Assembly: GCF_014042355.1 (NCBI RefSeq)
Contig: NZ_JACEZU010000004.1
Span: forward strand, 62,001 to 126,000
Reading direction: 5' to 3'
Source of the DNA: Rugamonas apoptosis
Lineage (GTDB): Bacteria > Pseudomonadota > Gammaproteobacteria > Burkholderiales > Burkholderiaceae_D
Length of the DNA stretch: 64,000 nucleotides
In this document: positions 42,922-52,885 of the stretch, in pieces
How positions within the stretch are numbered: position 1 is the first letter of the stretch
How the letters are laid out: every line of letters starts with the position of its first letter
Made by a program: the position numbers and the translations under genes
Notes under the pieces: model-generated
Seen by the model: the letters and a program-made list of their open reading frames with translations, nothing else
Database searches by the model: none
Told to the model about the DNA's origin: nothing

Positions 42922-43263
42922 TCAGCCCAGCCTGGCGTCGAGCGCTTCCAGCAGCCCTTTGCGCTTCTTGTGCCGGGCTTCGTGCGTGCGCACGCGCCTG
43001 AGCTCGGACAGCGACAGCCCGTCCAGCTGGCGCTGCACCTGCTCGGCCGTCAGTTCCTCGTAATTGGCGATGGGCAGCGCCCGTTCAGGCGCCGTCGCAT
43101 GGTGGGCCTGTTCCGCTACCGTTTCGCCGGACGCGGCGCGCTGCTTGTTGACGATGCGGGCGGCGACTTCCTCCTCCCGCCCCGCATACCGGCCTTGCTG
43201 CCGGAACTTGCGCTCCAGCTCCTTGAATTCGCGTTCCCGCTTGGCATTCGCACCTTTCGGCAT
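42922..43263 (-). CDS. Small highly charged conserved protein (often labelled plasmid stabilisation)
   Basis: A 113-residue protein opening MPKGANAKREREFKELERKF, with a strongly charged helical N-terminal half (including REEEVAARIVNKQRA) and a C-terminal short-helix domain (LPIANYEELTAEQVQRQLDG). Homologues are widespread in proteobacteria and carry the label plasmid stabilisation protein without firm support. I start at ATG 43263; the earlier start six codons upstream is less conserved in character. Function unknown. Confidence 0.72.
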   Translation of the reverse strand: MPKGANAKREREFKELERKFRQQGRYAGREEEVAARIVNKQRAASGETVAEQAHHATAPERALPIANYEELTAEQVQRQLDGLSLSELRRVRTHEARHKKRKGLLEALDARLG

Positions 43264-43353
43264 GACGCACCTCCCTCGCAATGTGCCAGGAAGCCCCCAT
43301 GCTATGCCATCGCCACGCCGGCCGGCGCACCGGTGGGCGCGCCGGCGCCGGCA

Positions 43354-44340
43354 TTACAGCTGGTCGATCCAGACCGCCAGTTGGGCCGCGCCGAACTCGG
43401 GATCGGCCACGGTGATCTGGCAATGCAGCACGGCGCCATCGGCCATCAATTGCATGCCGTGGCCGCGGCGGCCCAGCCACAGCAGGCAGGCCAGCCAGCT
43501 CGCATGGGTGGCCGATGGCGCAGCCTGGGTCGGCAGGGCGAGGAATTCCATCAGCGTGGCCGGCTGCACGAACATGCCGCGCGATGGCCCCGTCGCTTCG
43601 AAGGTGGGGCCGAAATACTCGGCCAGCAGCAACAGCACCTGTTCCGGCTCGTTGCTGGGGCAGCGTTGTTCGATACGGGCCAGCTGGCTGCGCACGGCGT
43701 CGCCCAGCGCGGCGCAGCGCATCACTTCCGAACCGGTCAGGTCGGAAAAGTCGTACATCAGCCAGTCCGGCTCCATCCCTTCCAGTCCGGCGCACATGGC
43801 GGCGGCCAGGCTCGCTTCGACAGCCACGTGGCCCCCCCGGTCGCTCAGGCCGGCGCACAGGGTGTACAGCATGGCGACCCGGTTGGCCAGCGTTTGCCGT
43901 TGCCGCACCAGCAGTTTCTCGCGCAGTAACTGGTTGTGGTCCTTGCGCAGCTGGGCCATGTCCAGCGCCTGCTTGAGTTCCATGCGCAGCGCGGAAATGT
44001 CCCACGGTTTCTGGATGTAGCGGTGGATCTGGCCCTGGTTGACGGCTTCCACCGTCTGCTCCAGCTCGGAATAGGCGGTGGTCAGGATGCGGACGATGTG
44101 CGGATGGCGATCCCATGCGTAGAACAGCAGTTCATTGCCGTTGGCGCCAGGCATGCGCTGGTCCGACACCAGCACGGCCAGCGTGTCGGCATGGGCGTCG
44201 AGCATGCGCTTGCCCTCCTCGACCGATTCGGCCGTGATGACGTTGGCCAACGCGCCCAGGGCACGCTGGAAATATTTGAGCGCGGTCGCTTCATCGTCGA
44301 CATACAGGATGGTCGGTGCCTGCGTTGCGAAATCGCTCAT
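43354..44340 (-). CDS. phcQ: Response regulator PhcQ-like, last gene of a Phc quorum-sensing operon
   Basis: A 328-residue protein with an N-terminal receiver domain: acidic residues in YVDDE, phospho-acceptor D60 and K111. A long C-terminal region has no recognised DNA-binding or enzymatic motif. It overlaps the phcR-like gene by four bases (ATGA). In Ralstonia PhcQ acts with PhcR downstream of the PhcS sensor to control PhcA-dependent virulence and quorum responses. The identity is based on gene order, architecture and size; no alignment was run. Confidence 0.72.
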   Translation of the reverse strand: MSDFATQAPTILYVDDEATALKYFQRALGALANVITAESVEEGKRMLDAHADTLAVLVSDQRMPGANGNELLFYAWDRHPHIVRILTTAYSELEQTVEAVNQGQIHRYIQKPWDISALRMELKQALDMAQLRKDHNQLLREKLLVRQRQTLANRVAMLYTLCAGLSDRGGHVAVEASLAAAMCAGLEGMEPDWLMYDFSDLTGSEVMRCAALGDAVRSQLARIEQRCPSNEPEQVLLLLAEYFGPTFEATGPSRGMFVQPATLMEFLALPTQAAPSATHASWLACLLWLGRRGHGMQLMADGAVLHCQITVADPEFGAAQLAVWIDQL

Positions 44341-45455
44341 ACAAGTTCCTTTTCGATTGCTGGGAAATTCAAAGTAACGGTGGTGTAGCGTCCGGGTCTG
44401 GATTGCACCACGATATTGCCGCCAAACGATTGCATGATGCGCTGGCAGAAGATCAACCCCCAGCCATTGCCGCCATTGTGGGCATGGGTGGTGACGGGGT
44501 CAACCAGTAGCCGGGCCAGGATGTCGGGCGGGATGCCGGGACCGTTATCGCTGATGCTGATGTGCGGCGTGCCGTCGACCAGCACGCTGAAGCGTAGCGC
44601 CGCATCGGCTCGGCCTTCGAGCGCGCGCAGCGCATTGCTCATGATGGACGACAGCACCAGCGCCACGCAATTGGGCAGCGCCATGACCAGGAAGTCCTGC
44701 TGCACATCGGTCTGTATCATCTGGCGCTGGTCGGCCGTGAACGGATAGGCGTTCAGCAAGGCCGCCAGCAACTGCCCGGCACTTTGGCCGCTGCGCGGCG
44801 CCTCCGGCGGCAGCGAACCGTTGGCCAGCTTGACGGATTCGACGAAGCTGCTCAACACCGACAAGCAATAGCGCGCGTTATCGTGAATCAGGGTGGCGGC
44901 GTGGCCGATCTGCTCCAGTGGCTGGGCCGGGTCGGCGCCGGCCGTGCGGCGGGCGATGCCGCGCGCGAAGTTGCCGATCGTGGCCAGCGGCGTGTTCAGT
45001 TCATGCGCCAGGAAAGCCAGCGTTTCCTCGATGGCCAGCAGGTTGTCGCGCCGCGACTGCCGTTCGCGCGCCCGTTCGCTGGCCTGGCGCAGCGCCAGCC
45101 GCAACTGGTACAGGTCGAGCGGCTTTTCCAGCACGCGGAACACTTCAGCGCCATTGATACTGTCGAGCAGCACGTCCTTGTCCGCATAGGCCGTCACCAT
45201 CATGCACACCATGTGCGGGAAGTGCTGGTTCACATAGCGCAGCAGGATGCTGCCGACCCGGCCCGGCATGCGGTAATCCGTCACCAGCACGCTGATACTG
45301 TGGCCGGGCGTGGCCAGGATGGCCATGGCATGGTCCACGCCGCCGGCCGTCACCACCTGGTAGTCGTCGGCCATGGCGCGCTCGAAATACTTGCAGGCCA
45401 GTTCCTCGTCGTCCACGTACAGGACGGTGGCGGGATGGGTCGCTGTGTGCATCAT
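44337..45455 (-). CDS. phcR: Receiver-histidine kinase hybrid, PhcR-like
   Basis: A 372-residue protein with a receiver domain first (YVDDEELACKYF, D60, K111) and a kinase domain second, with H151 in FLAHELNTPLATIG and a HATPase region (SNALRALEG, ISDNGPGIPPD, GNGWGLIFCQ). This unusual order, receiver followed by kinase, is that of PhcR, which receives phosphate from PhcS and relays it. Four-base ATGA overlaps join it to the sensor kinase gene before it and the phcQ-like gene after it. Confidence 0.78.
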   Translation of the reverse strand: MMHTATHPATVLYVDDEELACKYFERAMADDYQVVTAGGVDHAMAILATPGHSISVLVTDYRMPGRVGSILLRYVNQHFPHMVCMMVTAYADKDVLLDSINGAEVFRVLEKPLDLYQLRLALRQASERARERQSRRDNLLAIEETLAFLAHELNTPLATIGNFARGIARRTAGADPAQPLEQIGHAATLIHDNARYCLSVLSSFVESVKLANGSLPPEAPRSGQSAGQLLAALLNAYPFTADQRQMIQTDVQQDFLVMALPNCVALVLSSIMSNALRALEGRADAALRFSVLVDGTPHISISDNGPGIPPDILARLLVDPVTTHAHNGGNGWGLIFCQRIMQSFGGNIVVQSRPGRYTTVTLNFPAIEKELV

Positions 45456-46816
45456 CGTTGTTCCGTTTCGGCGCGTGGCAGGTCAAAGATCATCTTGGTC
45501 CACTCGCCGACGACGCTCTCGGCCAGCAGGACGCCGCCGTGGCGTTCGATCACGCGGTAGCTGATGCTGAGGCCCAGCCCCAGGCCCTGCCCCACTTCAC
45601 GGGTGGTGAAGAAGGGTTCGAACACGCGCGCCAGTTGTTCATCCGGAATGCCGGGCCCGTTGTCGCGCACGGTCACGCGCAGCCGCTGGCCTTCCCAGGC
45701 GGCCGTGATGACCAGTTCGTGCGGGCGCTTGCCGGCCTTGCGCATGGCCATCACGGCATTGCTGAACAGGTTGATCAGCACGCCGATGATAGCCGCCTCG
45801 TCGCCCCGCACCAGCGTATCGGGCGGCAATTCGCGCTCCACCTTGATGTCCTTGAGCTCATGGCCGATCAAGCGGATGGCCGCACCGAGCGCGCGTTCGA
45901 ACAGGAAATGGGCGCTCAGCAGCTGGTCGCCGTGCTTGCGGTAAGCGAAGGTTTTCAAGTCCGACACGATGTGCTGCACCCGCAGCATGCCCTGCCTGGC
46001 ATCGGCCAGGCATTCCGTCAACAGCGGGCTGGTGCGCGACACCGGATCCTCGGCGGCCAGATCGATGGCCATCAGGCAGAAGTTCACCGGGTTGTTCACC
46101 TCGTGCATCAAGCCGGCCGACAGCGTGCCCAAGGCCGCCATTTTTTCCTGCTGCAGCATCTGGCCCTTGATGTCGGCCAGGCTCTTGTTGGTCAGTTCCA
46201 GTTCACGGTTCTTCTGCGCCACCTCGGCCTTGAGGTTGAACAGCAGGTAGCGGGCGCGCTCATTGTAGACGGTGAACACGGCGCTGATAGCGGCCGACAT
46301 CAGCAGGAACATGGAATTGACGACAAACGGCCCGTGCAGTTCGAAACTGACGGGATGGCGGGCGCAGGCGGCCGCGTATAACAGGTAGCTGACGCCGCCG
46401 AACACGATGTTCTGCCACAGGCCGAACGCCAGCACGATGCCCGACGAGTAGATCGCCAGCGTCAAGCCCGCGTAATAGATGGAGGCAGCGCCCTCGGTGG
46501 CGGCGATCATGGCGGCGATCATCAATTGCGGCACCAGCAGCCAGCCAAAGGTCAGCCATTGAATATTGCGCTTGCCCCAGTCGGTCCCCATGAGGAACAG
46601 GACGGCGGCCATCAGCGCCGAGGCCAGCAAACGCCAGCCCGCGAAGCTGGCTTGCCACTCCGGATACATGGCGTGGTCCAGCCCCACGCCCAGCAACACC
46701 AGCACGATGCCCGTGCGCAGGCCGGCGCGGCTGAATTCCAGCCGGAAGTGGCGCAAGGCCGTCTCGTAGCTTTCCTCAGGTATCAGCACCACACCGTCCG
46801 GCAATCGGGCCGTCAT
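45452..46816 (-). CDS. phcS: Membrane sensor histidine kinase, PhcS-like
   Basis: A 454-residue kinase with about five or six membrane helices between residues 30 and 185. A coiled linker leads to the HisKA domain with H238 in SAGLMHEVNNPVNF and a HATPase with N-box INLFSNAVMAM, DNGPGIPDE and GLGLGLSISYR. PhcS senses the methyl-ester autoinducer made by PhcB. It overlaps both neighbours by four bases. Architecture and place in the operon support the identity; the ligand here is not proven. Confidence 0.78.
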   Translation of the reverse strand: MTARLPDGVVLIPEESYETALRHFRLEFSRAGLRTGIVLVLLGVGLDHAMYPEWQASFAGWRLLASALMAAVLFLMGTDWGKRNIQWLTFGWLLVPQLMIAAMIAATEGAASIYYAGLTLAIYSSGIVLAFGLWQNIVFGGVSYLLYAAACARHPVSFELHGPFVVNSMFLLMSAAISAVFTVYNERARYLLFNLKAEVAQKNRELELTNKSLADIKGQMLQQEKMAALGTLSAGLMHEVNNPVNFCLMAIDLAAEDPVSRTSPLLTECLADARQGMLRVQHIVSDLKTFAYRKHGDQLLSAHFLFERALGAAIRLIGHELKDIKVERELPPDTLVRGDEAAIIGVLINLFSNAVMAMRKAGKRPHELVITAAWEGQRLRVTVRDNGPGIPDEQLARVFEPFFTTREVGQGLGLGLSISYRVIERHGGVLLAESVVGEWTKMIFDLPRAETEQR

Positions 46817-48204
46817 GCGATGCGCATTTCGGCGAACAGGTTGACGCCGGTCGCGTCCACAAAAATCCTGCGCTCGCGCGACTGCGGCGGCAGCAGCTTT
46901 TCCAGCCCCGCCTCGTTACGGTAGATCAGATGCCACTCCAATAAGTGCTCCATGCCGAACTTGCCCGGATTGTCGGAGTGCACATTGGTCACCAGCAGCT
47001 TGCCGCCGGGCCGGATGCGGCTGGCGAAATGGGCCATCAGGCGCGCACACACCTTGTCGGACAGGTAGTCGAACAGGCCGGCGCAATAGACGGCGTCGAA
47101 TTCGGCCGTGCGTTCAGCGGCCGGGCCGGCGCGGCGTTTCAACAACTGGTGGACGGAATCCTGCACATAGGTGATCTCCACTGGATACGCGCTGCGGGCG
47201 GCCCGCTTGCTCAGCTGGCCGCGCGTCCAGTCCAGCGTCTCGGCACTGAAGTCGAGCAGCTCGAATTGCAGCAGCTGCGGGTCCGGATAGGTATCGAGGA
47301 AACGCTGCACTTCCACCGCCGGGCCGCAACCGATGTTGAGGATACGCATGGGGCGGCCCAGCTGGCGCGCCCCGTCGGCCACGCCCTTGAGGAATTCGAC
47401 CAGGATATCGATGCGGTTGCGGTGCGCCGCCGCCACGGCCGTCTGCAGGAAGGCCGTATTGACGATCTGAAAATAAGTGTTCGGCCCCTGGCGCGGATCG
47501 TCCAGGATCTGGTTCACCATCTGGTAGTCGCCCGCATAACCGAGCGGCTTGGTATAGGTGCGGAATACGAACGGCGCGCGCAGGGTCAAGGGATGCAGCG
47601 CCGACTGGCAGAATGCGCGGTGCGCCGGCGCCAGTTCCGGTTCGATGATGGCCGCCTCGTGTTCCAGCCGCTCCAGATAGGACAGGGTCTTGTCCATGAA
47701 CGGGCTGGCCAGCTCGTAGAACAGGTCCTCGCGCAGCACGCCGTCGACCTTGGGCAGGTTGCCGGCCAGGTCCACCTGGTCGACCCAGCGCGACACATCG
47801 GACAGGAAGGTGCGCATCTCATTGACGACGGCCTGGTAATCGCGGCCGATGCGGTAGCGGTCGCTCCATTCGCGCACGAAACCGGCCGCCTCGGCGCCCA
47901 CGGCGCCCGGCACCAGCGTCAGGTCACCGAGCTCGCACCATTCATCCACCAGCGTCAGCGACACCATGGCCGTCAGGCCCGTGTTGACCATGCTGACCAC
48001 CAGCGCCCGGCCGCAATAGGCGACCCGGGTGCCGATGCGCACGGTGAGCTCGGACAACACCTCGCTCACTTGCAGGATGAAATCTGGATTATAGATTTCC
48101 ATCACCAGCGCCATGCGCTGCACATTCACCAGCGTACCCCGTACGGACTGGCCCTGCGCATTGCGGAAACTGACCAAAGGATCGATTTGCGATTGTGAAT
48201 ACAC
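46813..48204 (-). CDS. phcB: SAM-dependent methyltransferase, PhcB-like autoinducer synthase
   Basis: A 463-residue protein. A PilZ-like N-terminal region (about 1-100) is followed by a helical segment and a class I methyltransferase domain with the SAM motif RILNIGCGPAVEVQ near residue 290. PhcB of Ralstonia methylates a 3-hydroxy fatty acid to give the quorum signal (3-OH PAME or 3-OH MAME). It begins at GTG 48204 with only a weak ribosome site and is first in the four-gene operon. A different fatty-acid chain length cannot be excluded. Confidence 0.75.
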   Translation of the reverse strand: MYSQSQIDPLVSFRNAQGQSVRGTLVNVQRMALVMEIYNPDFILQVSEVLSELTVRIGTRVAYCGRALVVSMVNTGLTAMVSLTLVDEWCELGDLTLVPGAVGAEAAGFVREWSDRYRIGRDYQAVVNEMRTFLSDVSRWVDQVDLAGNLPKVDGVLREDLFYELASPFMDKTLSYLERLEHEAAIIEPELAPAHRAFCQSALHPLTLRAPFVFRTYTKPLGYAGDYQMVNQILDDPRQGPNTYFQIVNTAFLQTAVAAAHRNRIDILVEFLKGVADGARQLGRPMRILNIGCGPAVEVQRFLDTYPDPQLLQFELLDFSAETLDWTRGQLSKRAARSAYPVEITYVQDSVHQLLKRRAGPAAERTAEFDAVYCAGLFDYLSDKVCARLMAHFASRIRPGGKLLVTNVHSDNPGKFGMEHLLEWHLIYRNEAGLEKLLPPQSRERRIFVDATGVNLFAEMRIA

Positions 48205-48568
48205 GGTTCGGCGTCTTCAAATGGCCGGCGGGCCGCAACGGCATACCGGCAGGGTTAAAGCCAGGCTGGCACCGGCAACGCCACCGGCCACCCGCCGCTC
48301 TTTTCTGTCCCGCATCCTTCACACGCGCTGCGGTGCAATGCGCGTCGAGTGTACATCCCAGTGAAGTAATCGGCAACATTCCATTCCCGCCAGATATGTT
48401 GTTTTTCTCTCTTTAGTGCTGCGATTCTAATAAGAAATATTACTCGATTCGCAAAGCGGTCGCTGCTACACTGCCCGCACCCGGAGGAGACGCCGGGCTT
48501 GATCAACCGTACCGCGGACGCGGCCATCGCACGGCGCGCCAGGGACTGATAAGAGAAAAAGACGGCCC
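48205..48568. other. 364-base divergent gap between phcB and a chemoreceptor gene
   Basis: No ORF with coding character is seen. The gap should hold the promoters of the Phc operon (leftward) and of the chemoreceptor (rightward). A TACACT -10-like element lies near 48468. A small hairpin (CCCGG at 48480-48484, CCGGG at 48493-48497) encloses AGGAGA. No convincing PhcA-type or flagellar sigma-factor site was found by eye. Confidence 0.3.
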
Positions 48569-50059
48569 ATGAATTTCACTCACCATATCGGCAACATCAA
48601 GATCGGCCACCGGCTGACGATCGCTTTTGCCCTCACCACTGTCATGCTGGCCGTGGTGGTCGCCTTGGGCGCTTCGGCCCTGCGCATGACGGCCACGGAA
48701 CTCGACCGCGGCGCCAGCCAGCGCGCGCAGCAGATCGGCCAGCTGCGCCAGATCAAGGATGAACTGGCCCGCCAGGCCGGCGCGCAAGACCAGGCACGGC
48801 CGGCGGAACCGGCCACGGGCGGGGCCGGCGCCAACGAGGCCCTGGCGCGCCTGGCCGAACAACTGAACGACACCAGGGCCGCCGACGCCGCAAGCCGCGC
48901 GCGCCTGGACAGTAACGTCATGATCGTGCTGGGCCTGGCCGGCGGCATTTTGAGCCTGTTGACGGCGTGGTTCATCACGCGCGGCATCGTCGGCCCCATC
49001 AACCATGCCGTCAAAGTGGCGCGCACGGTGGCCGGGGGCGACCTCAGCTCCCGGATCGAGGTCCGCAGCACGGACGAAATCGGCCAGTTGTCGGCCGCCC
49101 TCAAGGACATGAACCACAGCCTGATCGGCATTGTGCGCGAAGTCCGGGGCAGCACGGATGCCATCGCCACCGCTTCGGCCGAGATCGCGGCCGGCAACCT
49201 GGACCTGTCGGAACGCACCGAGCGCCAGGCCGGCGCGCTGGAGGAAACCGCCTCCTCGATGGAGGAACTGACCGCCACCGTCAAGCGCAACGCCGAGCAT
49301 GCGCACCAGGCCAACACGCTGGCGCAGTCGGCCTCGGACGTGGCCGGCCAGGGCGGCGCCGTGGTGGCCCAGGTGGTCGACACCATGGCCTCCATCAACG
49401 CCTCGGCGCGCAAGATCGTCGACATCATCGCCGTCATCGACAGCATCGCCTTCCAGACCAATATCCTGGCCCTGAACGCGGCCGTGGAAGCGGCCCGCGC
49501 CGGCGAACAGGGCCGCGGCTTCGCCGTGGTGGCCAACGAAGTGCGCAACCTGGCGCAGCGTTCGGCGGCGGCGGCACGCGAGATCAAGACCCTGATCGGC
49601 GACTCGGTGGACCAGGTGGACGCCGGCGCGCGCCTGGTCGATGCGGCCGGCCACACCATGGGCGAGATCGTGGCCAGCGTGCGCCGCGTGACCGACATCA
49701 TGCGCGACATCGCCGGCGGCAGCCAGGAGCAACTGGCCGGCATCGAACACATCAACGCGGCCGTGAGCCAGATGGACCAGGGCACCCAGCAGAACGCGGC
49801 GCTGGTGGAGCAAGCGTCGGCGGCAGCCAGCACCATGCGCGAGCGGGCACGCCACCTGTCGCACGCGGTCGACCAGTTCCGCCTGGACGGCGCAGTGTCC
49901 GGCGCGGGCACGGGCGTGGACTCGGCCAGCATCAGCGCCATGCCCCGCCAGCGCCCCAAGCGCATACCTGCGCCGGTGCCGGTGGCGGCCGGCCCGCACG
50001 CGTACGCCGCCCGCAAGGTGGCCAATGGCGCCGACGAGGATCAGTGGCTGGAGTTCTAA
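48569..50059 (+). CDS. Methyl-accepting chemotaxis protein with reduced periplasmic domain
   Basis: A 496-residue chemoreceptor. TM1 is at about 17-38 and TM2 at about 113-137, leaving only about 75 residues outside the membrane, half the usual four-helix-bundle sensor. A HAMP domain and the signalling hairpin ([29 protein letters not shown] type core) follow. The last residues are QWLEF, close to the W-x-x-F pentapeptide that tethers CheR and CheB. It probably senses through the membrane or a partner protein. Confidence 0.9.
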   Translation: MNFTHHIGNIKIGHRLTIAFALTTVMLAVVVALGASALRMTATELDRGASQRAQQIGQLRQIKDELARQAGAQDQARPAEPATGGAGANEALARLAEQLNDTRAADAASRARLDSNVMIVLGLAGGILSLLTAWFITRGIVGPINHAVKVARTVAGGDLSSRIEVRSTDEIGQLSAALKDMNHSLIGIVREVRGSTDAIATASAEIAAGNLDLSERTERQAGALEETASSMEELTATVKRNAEHAHQANTLAQSASDVAGQGGAVVAQVVDTMASINASARKIVDIIAVIDSIAFQTNILALNAAVEAARAGEQGRGFAVVANEVRNLAQRSAAAAREIKTLIGDSVDQVDAGARLVDAAGHTMGEIVASVRRVTDIMRDIAGGSQEQLAGIEHINAAVSQMDQGTQQNAALVEQASAAASTMRERARHLSHAVDQFRLDGAVSGAGTGVDSASISAMPRQRPKRIPAPVPVAAGPHAYAARKVANGADEDQWLEF

Positions 50060-50140
50060 GCGGCGACGGCGCGGGCAAGCCGCTTGGCCTAGTCCACCCG
50101 GGTGTGCAATACTGGCACTAAAATCTTCCGCCGCCGCCCT

Positions 50141-52873
50141 ATGCTCGCCAACGTGCCACTCTTCCGCAGCCTGAAATTCCGTATGACGGCTGTGGTGGTG
50201 GCGCTTGTGCTGGCGGCCACGGTGATCGTCACCTCGGTGGCGCTGTTGCTGGCCGAACGCGACATGGAAGCGGTAATCGGCGACCAGCAATTCGCGCTGT
50301 TGTCGGCCGCCGCCGCCAACATCGATTCCCAGCTGGAAGCCAAACGCACGCTGCTGGCCAGCCTGGCCGACGCCGTGCCGCCCGACCTGAACGACCATCC
50401 CGAGCGCATGCAGCAGTTCATCGAGCAGCATCCTACGGTGCGGGCCGCGTTCCTCAACCTGGTCACCTACGACCGCCAGGGCGTGCTGCGGCACACGGCG
50501 CGCGCCGGCATCGGCACCTGGCCGCTGACGGCGGCATCCAAACAATTTTTCGAGCAAGCCCTGGCGTCGCGCGGCAGCCTCATTTCCGACCCGTTCAAAA
50601 GCACGTTGACGGACTTGCCCGTGGTGCTGATCACCCAACCCGTGCTGGACCAGACGGGCGCGGTGGCGATGGTGCTGGCCGGCAGTATCGACCTGGCCAA
50701 CGCCTCGTTCCTGACGCCCGTCAGCGCGCAGCGCCCGGGCAAGACGGGCTTCATGTACATCATGACCAGCAAGGGTATCCTGGTCAACCACCCCACCCGC
50801 GCCCGCCTGCTGCAACACATCAACGCTCGTCCCGGCGTCAACCGCGCCACGGAAATGGCGCTGCAAGGCTTCGAAGGCTGGACCAACGCCACCAACAAGG
50901 ACGGCCGCGAAGGCATCTACGCCTACAAACGGATCCCCGCGGCCGACTGGATCCTGGGCGCCCGCTACCCCACCGAGGAAGCGTTCGCGCCCATGATCGT
51001 GATGCGGCGCCACGCGGTGCTGGTATCGACCCTGTTCGCCGCGCTGGCCGGCGCCGTCGGCTGGGCCGCGATCCACGTCTTACTGCGCCCGCTGGGCCGG
51101 CTGCGCCGCCACATCGCCGACATCCGTGCCGGCAAGGCCGGCATCGACGTGCTGCAGCGGCGCCGCCGCGACGAGATCGGCGAACTCAGTGCCGCCTTCC
51201 ACGTGCTGATGGCCGAGCGCGAAGCGGCCGAACAAAACACGCGCGAGAGCGAATCGCTGATCCGCAATATCCTGGAGCAGGCGCCGGACGCCTTCATCAG
51301 CTGCGACCCCAACGGCATCATCACGGAATGGAACGCCCAGGCCGAGAAAAGCTTCGGCTGGAGCCGCGCCGAGGCCGTGGGCCAGGATGTGGCGGAGCTG
51401 ATCATCCCACCCGCCATGCGCCCGGAACACCGGGCCGGCATGGCGCGCTTCGCTGCAGGCGGCAACGGGCCGGTGCTCAATTCGCGGGTGCGCGTCACGG
51501 CCCGCCACCGCGGCGGCCACGAGGTGCCGGTCGAACTGTCGGTGCGCTCGCTGCGCCATGGCAACGCCTACTACGCCACCGCCTTCCTGCACGACATCAC
51601 GGAACGGCTGGTATATGAGCAGCAGATCGCCGCCAGCGAAAAACGGGCACGCATGATCGCCGATAACATGCCGGCCATGATCGCCTACGTGGACGACCGG
51701 CTGCGTTACCGTTTCACCAACGAGCATTGCCGCCAGTTGCTGGGCATCGAACCCAACGCCCTGCTGGGCCGCACTTTCGGCGACACCTTCGGCGAAGCGT
51801 TCCGCGAGCGCCTGCGCCCGCACTACGAGGCGGCGTTGCGGGGCGAGCGGGTGCACTACGAGCGCGAAGGCAACGAGACGGGCCGCCCGCTCCAGCTCAT
51901 GGTGGACTTGATTCCCGACCAGCGCGGCGATGGCAGCGTGGCCGGCTTCTACCTGATGGCGCTCGATATCACGGAGCGCAAGACCGCCGAACTGACCCAG
52001 GCCGCCAGCGAGCAGCGCCTCAAGCTGTTGACCGATAACCTGCCGGTGCTGATTTCGTACACCGACCGCGAGCGCCGCATCCAGTTTCTCAACGCCACCT
52101 ACCGCGACTGGTTCGGCATCGACCCGGACAGCATGATAGGCCGCCCGCTGGCCGATGGCATAGGCCGGGAACAGTATCGCGACGCCGAGGAACACCTGGA
52201 GCGGGCCTATCAGGGCCAGATCGTCACTTATGAACAGAAAGCGCGCATCAAGGGCAGCATCCACACGCTGGAAACCACTTTCGTGCCGGAAGTGCGGGGC
52301 GATGGCGAGGTGGCCGGGGTCTATACGCTCACCCATGACACTACCCGCATGAAGGAGATCGAGGAAAGGCTGATTCATCTGGCCCGCGTCGACCCCCTGA
52401 CCGGCATCCCCAACCGGCTCATGTTCGAGGAATTGCTGCAACTGGCCATTGGCCGCGCGCGCCGCAACCGCCAGCCCATGGCGCTGGCCTACCTGGACGT
52501 GGACAAGTTCAAGAACGTCAATGACAGCATGGGGCACGGCGGTGGTGATGCGGTGCTCAAGGAATTCGCGCTGCGCCTGGCGGGCAACGTGCGCGCCACC
52601 GACACCGTGGCGCGGCTGGCCGGCGACGAATTCGTCATCATTTTCGAACAGGTCAATGACCCCGACGAAGCAAGCCGGCTGGCGGCCAAGATCGTCGAGG
52701 CGATCCGGCCCAGCTTCACGGTGGCGGGCCAGCCGCTGGCCGTCACCACCAGCGTGGGCGTGGCCTTGCACCTGGGCGGTGAACAGACGGCGGCCGAACT
52801 GGTGGCGCGCGCCGATGGCGCGCTGTACGCGGCCAAGCGGCGCGGGCGCGACGGCTACGTGGTGGCCCAGTGA
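50141..52873 (+). CDS. Membrane sensor diguanylate cyclase (Cache-HAMP-PAS3-GGDEF)
   Basis: A 910-residue protein. A membrane helix (about 12-36) precedes a periplasmic Cache domain, a second membrane helix near 290-310, HAMP, three PAS domains (about 370-735) and a C-terminal GGDEF domain. The active-site motif reads AGDEF, a variant found in active cyclases, with an I-site RATD nine residues before it. There is no EAL domain. The start is uncertain: ATG 50141 is used, the frame opens at a GTG at 50102. It should make cyclic di-GMP in response to an external ligand. Confidence 0.85.
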   Translation: MLANVPLFRSLKFRMTAVVVALVLAATVIVTSVALLLAERDMEAVIGDQQFALLSAAAANIDSQLEAKRTLLASLADAVPPDLNDHPERMQQFIEQHPTVRAAFLNLVTYDRQGVLRHTARAGIGTWPLTAASKQFFEQALASRGSLISDPFKSTLTDLPVVLITQPVLDQTGAVAMVLAGSIDLANASFLTPVSAQRPGKTGFMYIMTSKGILVNHPTRARLLQHINARPGVNRATEMALQGFEGWTNATNKDGREGIYAYKRIPAADWILGARYPTEEAFAPMIVMRRHAVLVSTLFAALAGAVGWAAIHVLLRPLGRLRRHIADIRAGKAGIDVLQRRRRDEIGELSAAFHVLMAEREAAEQNTRESESLIRNILEQAPDAFISCDPNGIITEWNAQAEKSFGWSRAEAVGQDVAELIIPPAMRPEHRAGMARFAAGGNGPVLNSRVRVTARHRGGHEVPVELSVRSLRHGNAYYATAFLHDITERLVYEQQIAASEKRARMIADNMPAMIAYVDDRLRYRFTNEHCRQLLGIEPNALLGRTFGDTFGEAFRERLRPHYEAALRGERVHYEREGNETGRPLQLMVDLIPDQRGDGSVAGFYLMALDITERKTAELTQAASEQRLKLLTDNLPVLISYTDRERRIQFLNATYRDWFGIDPDSMIGRPLADGIGREQYRDAEEHLERAYQGQIVTYEQKARIKGSIHTLETTFVPEVRGDGEVAGVYTLTHDTTRMKEIEERLIHLARVDPLTGIPNRLMFEELLQLAIGRARRNRQPMALAYLDVDKFKNVNDSMGHGGGDAVLKEFALRLAGNVRATDTVARLAGDEFVIIFEQVNDPDEASRLAAKIVEAIRPSFTVAGQPLAVTTSVGVALHLGGEQTAAELVARADGALYAAKRRGRDGYVVAQ

Positions 52874-52885
52874 GCGCCGGCGGGA

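Noticed and set aside
48248..48264. TGGC-type -24 and TGC -12 with GG-N10-GC spacing upstream of phcB, a possible sigma-54 promoter
   Set aside because: A second match with the same spacing lies within 30 bases, as expected by chance in such GC-rich DNA, and the consensus match is weak.
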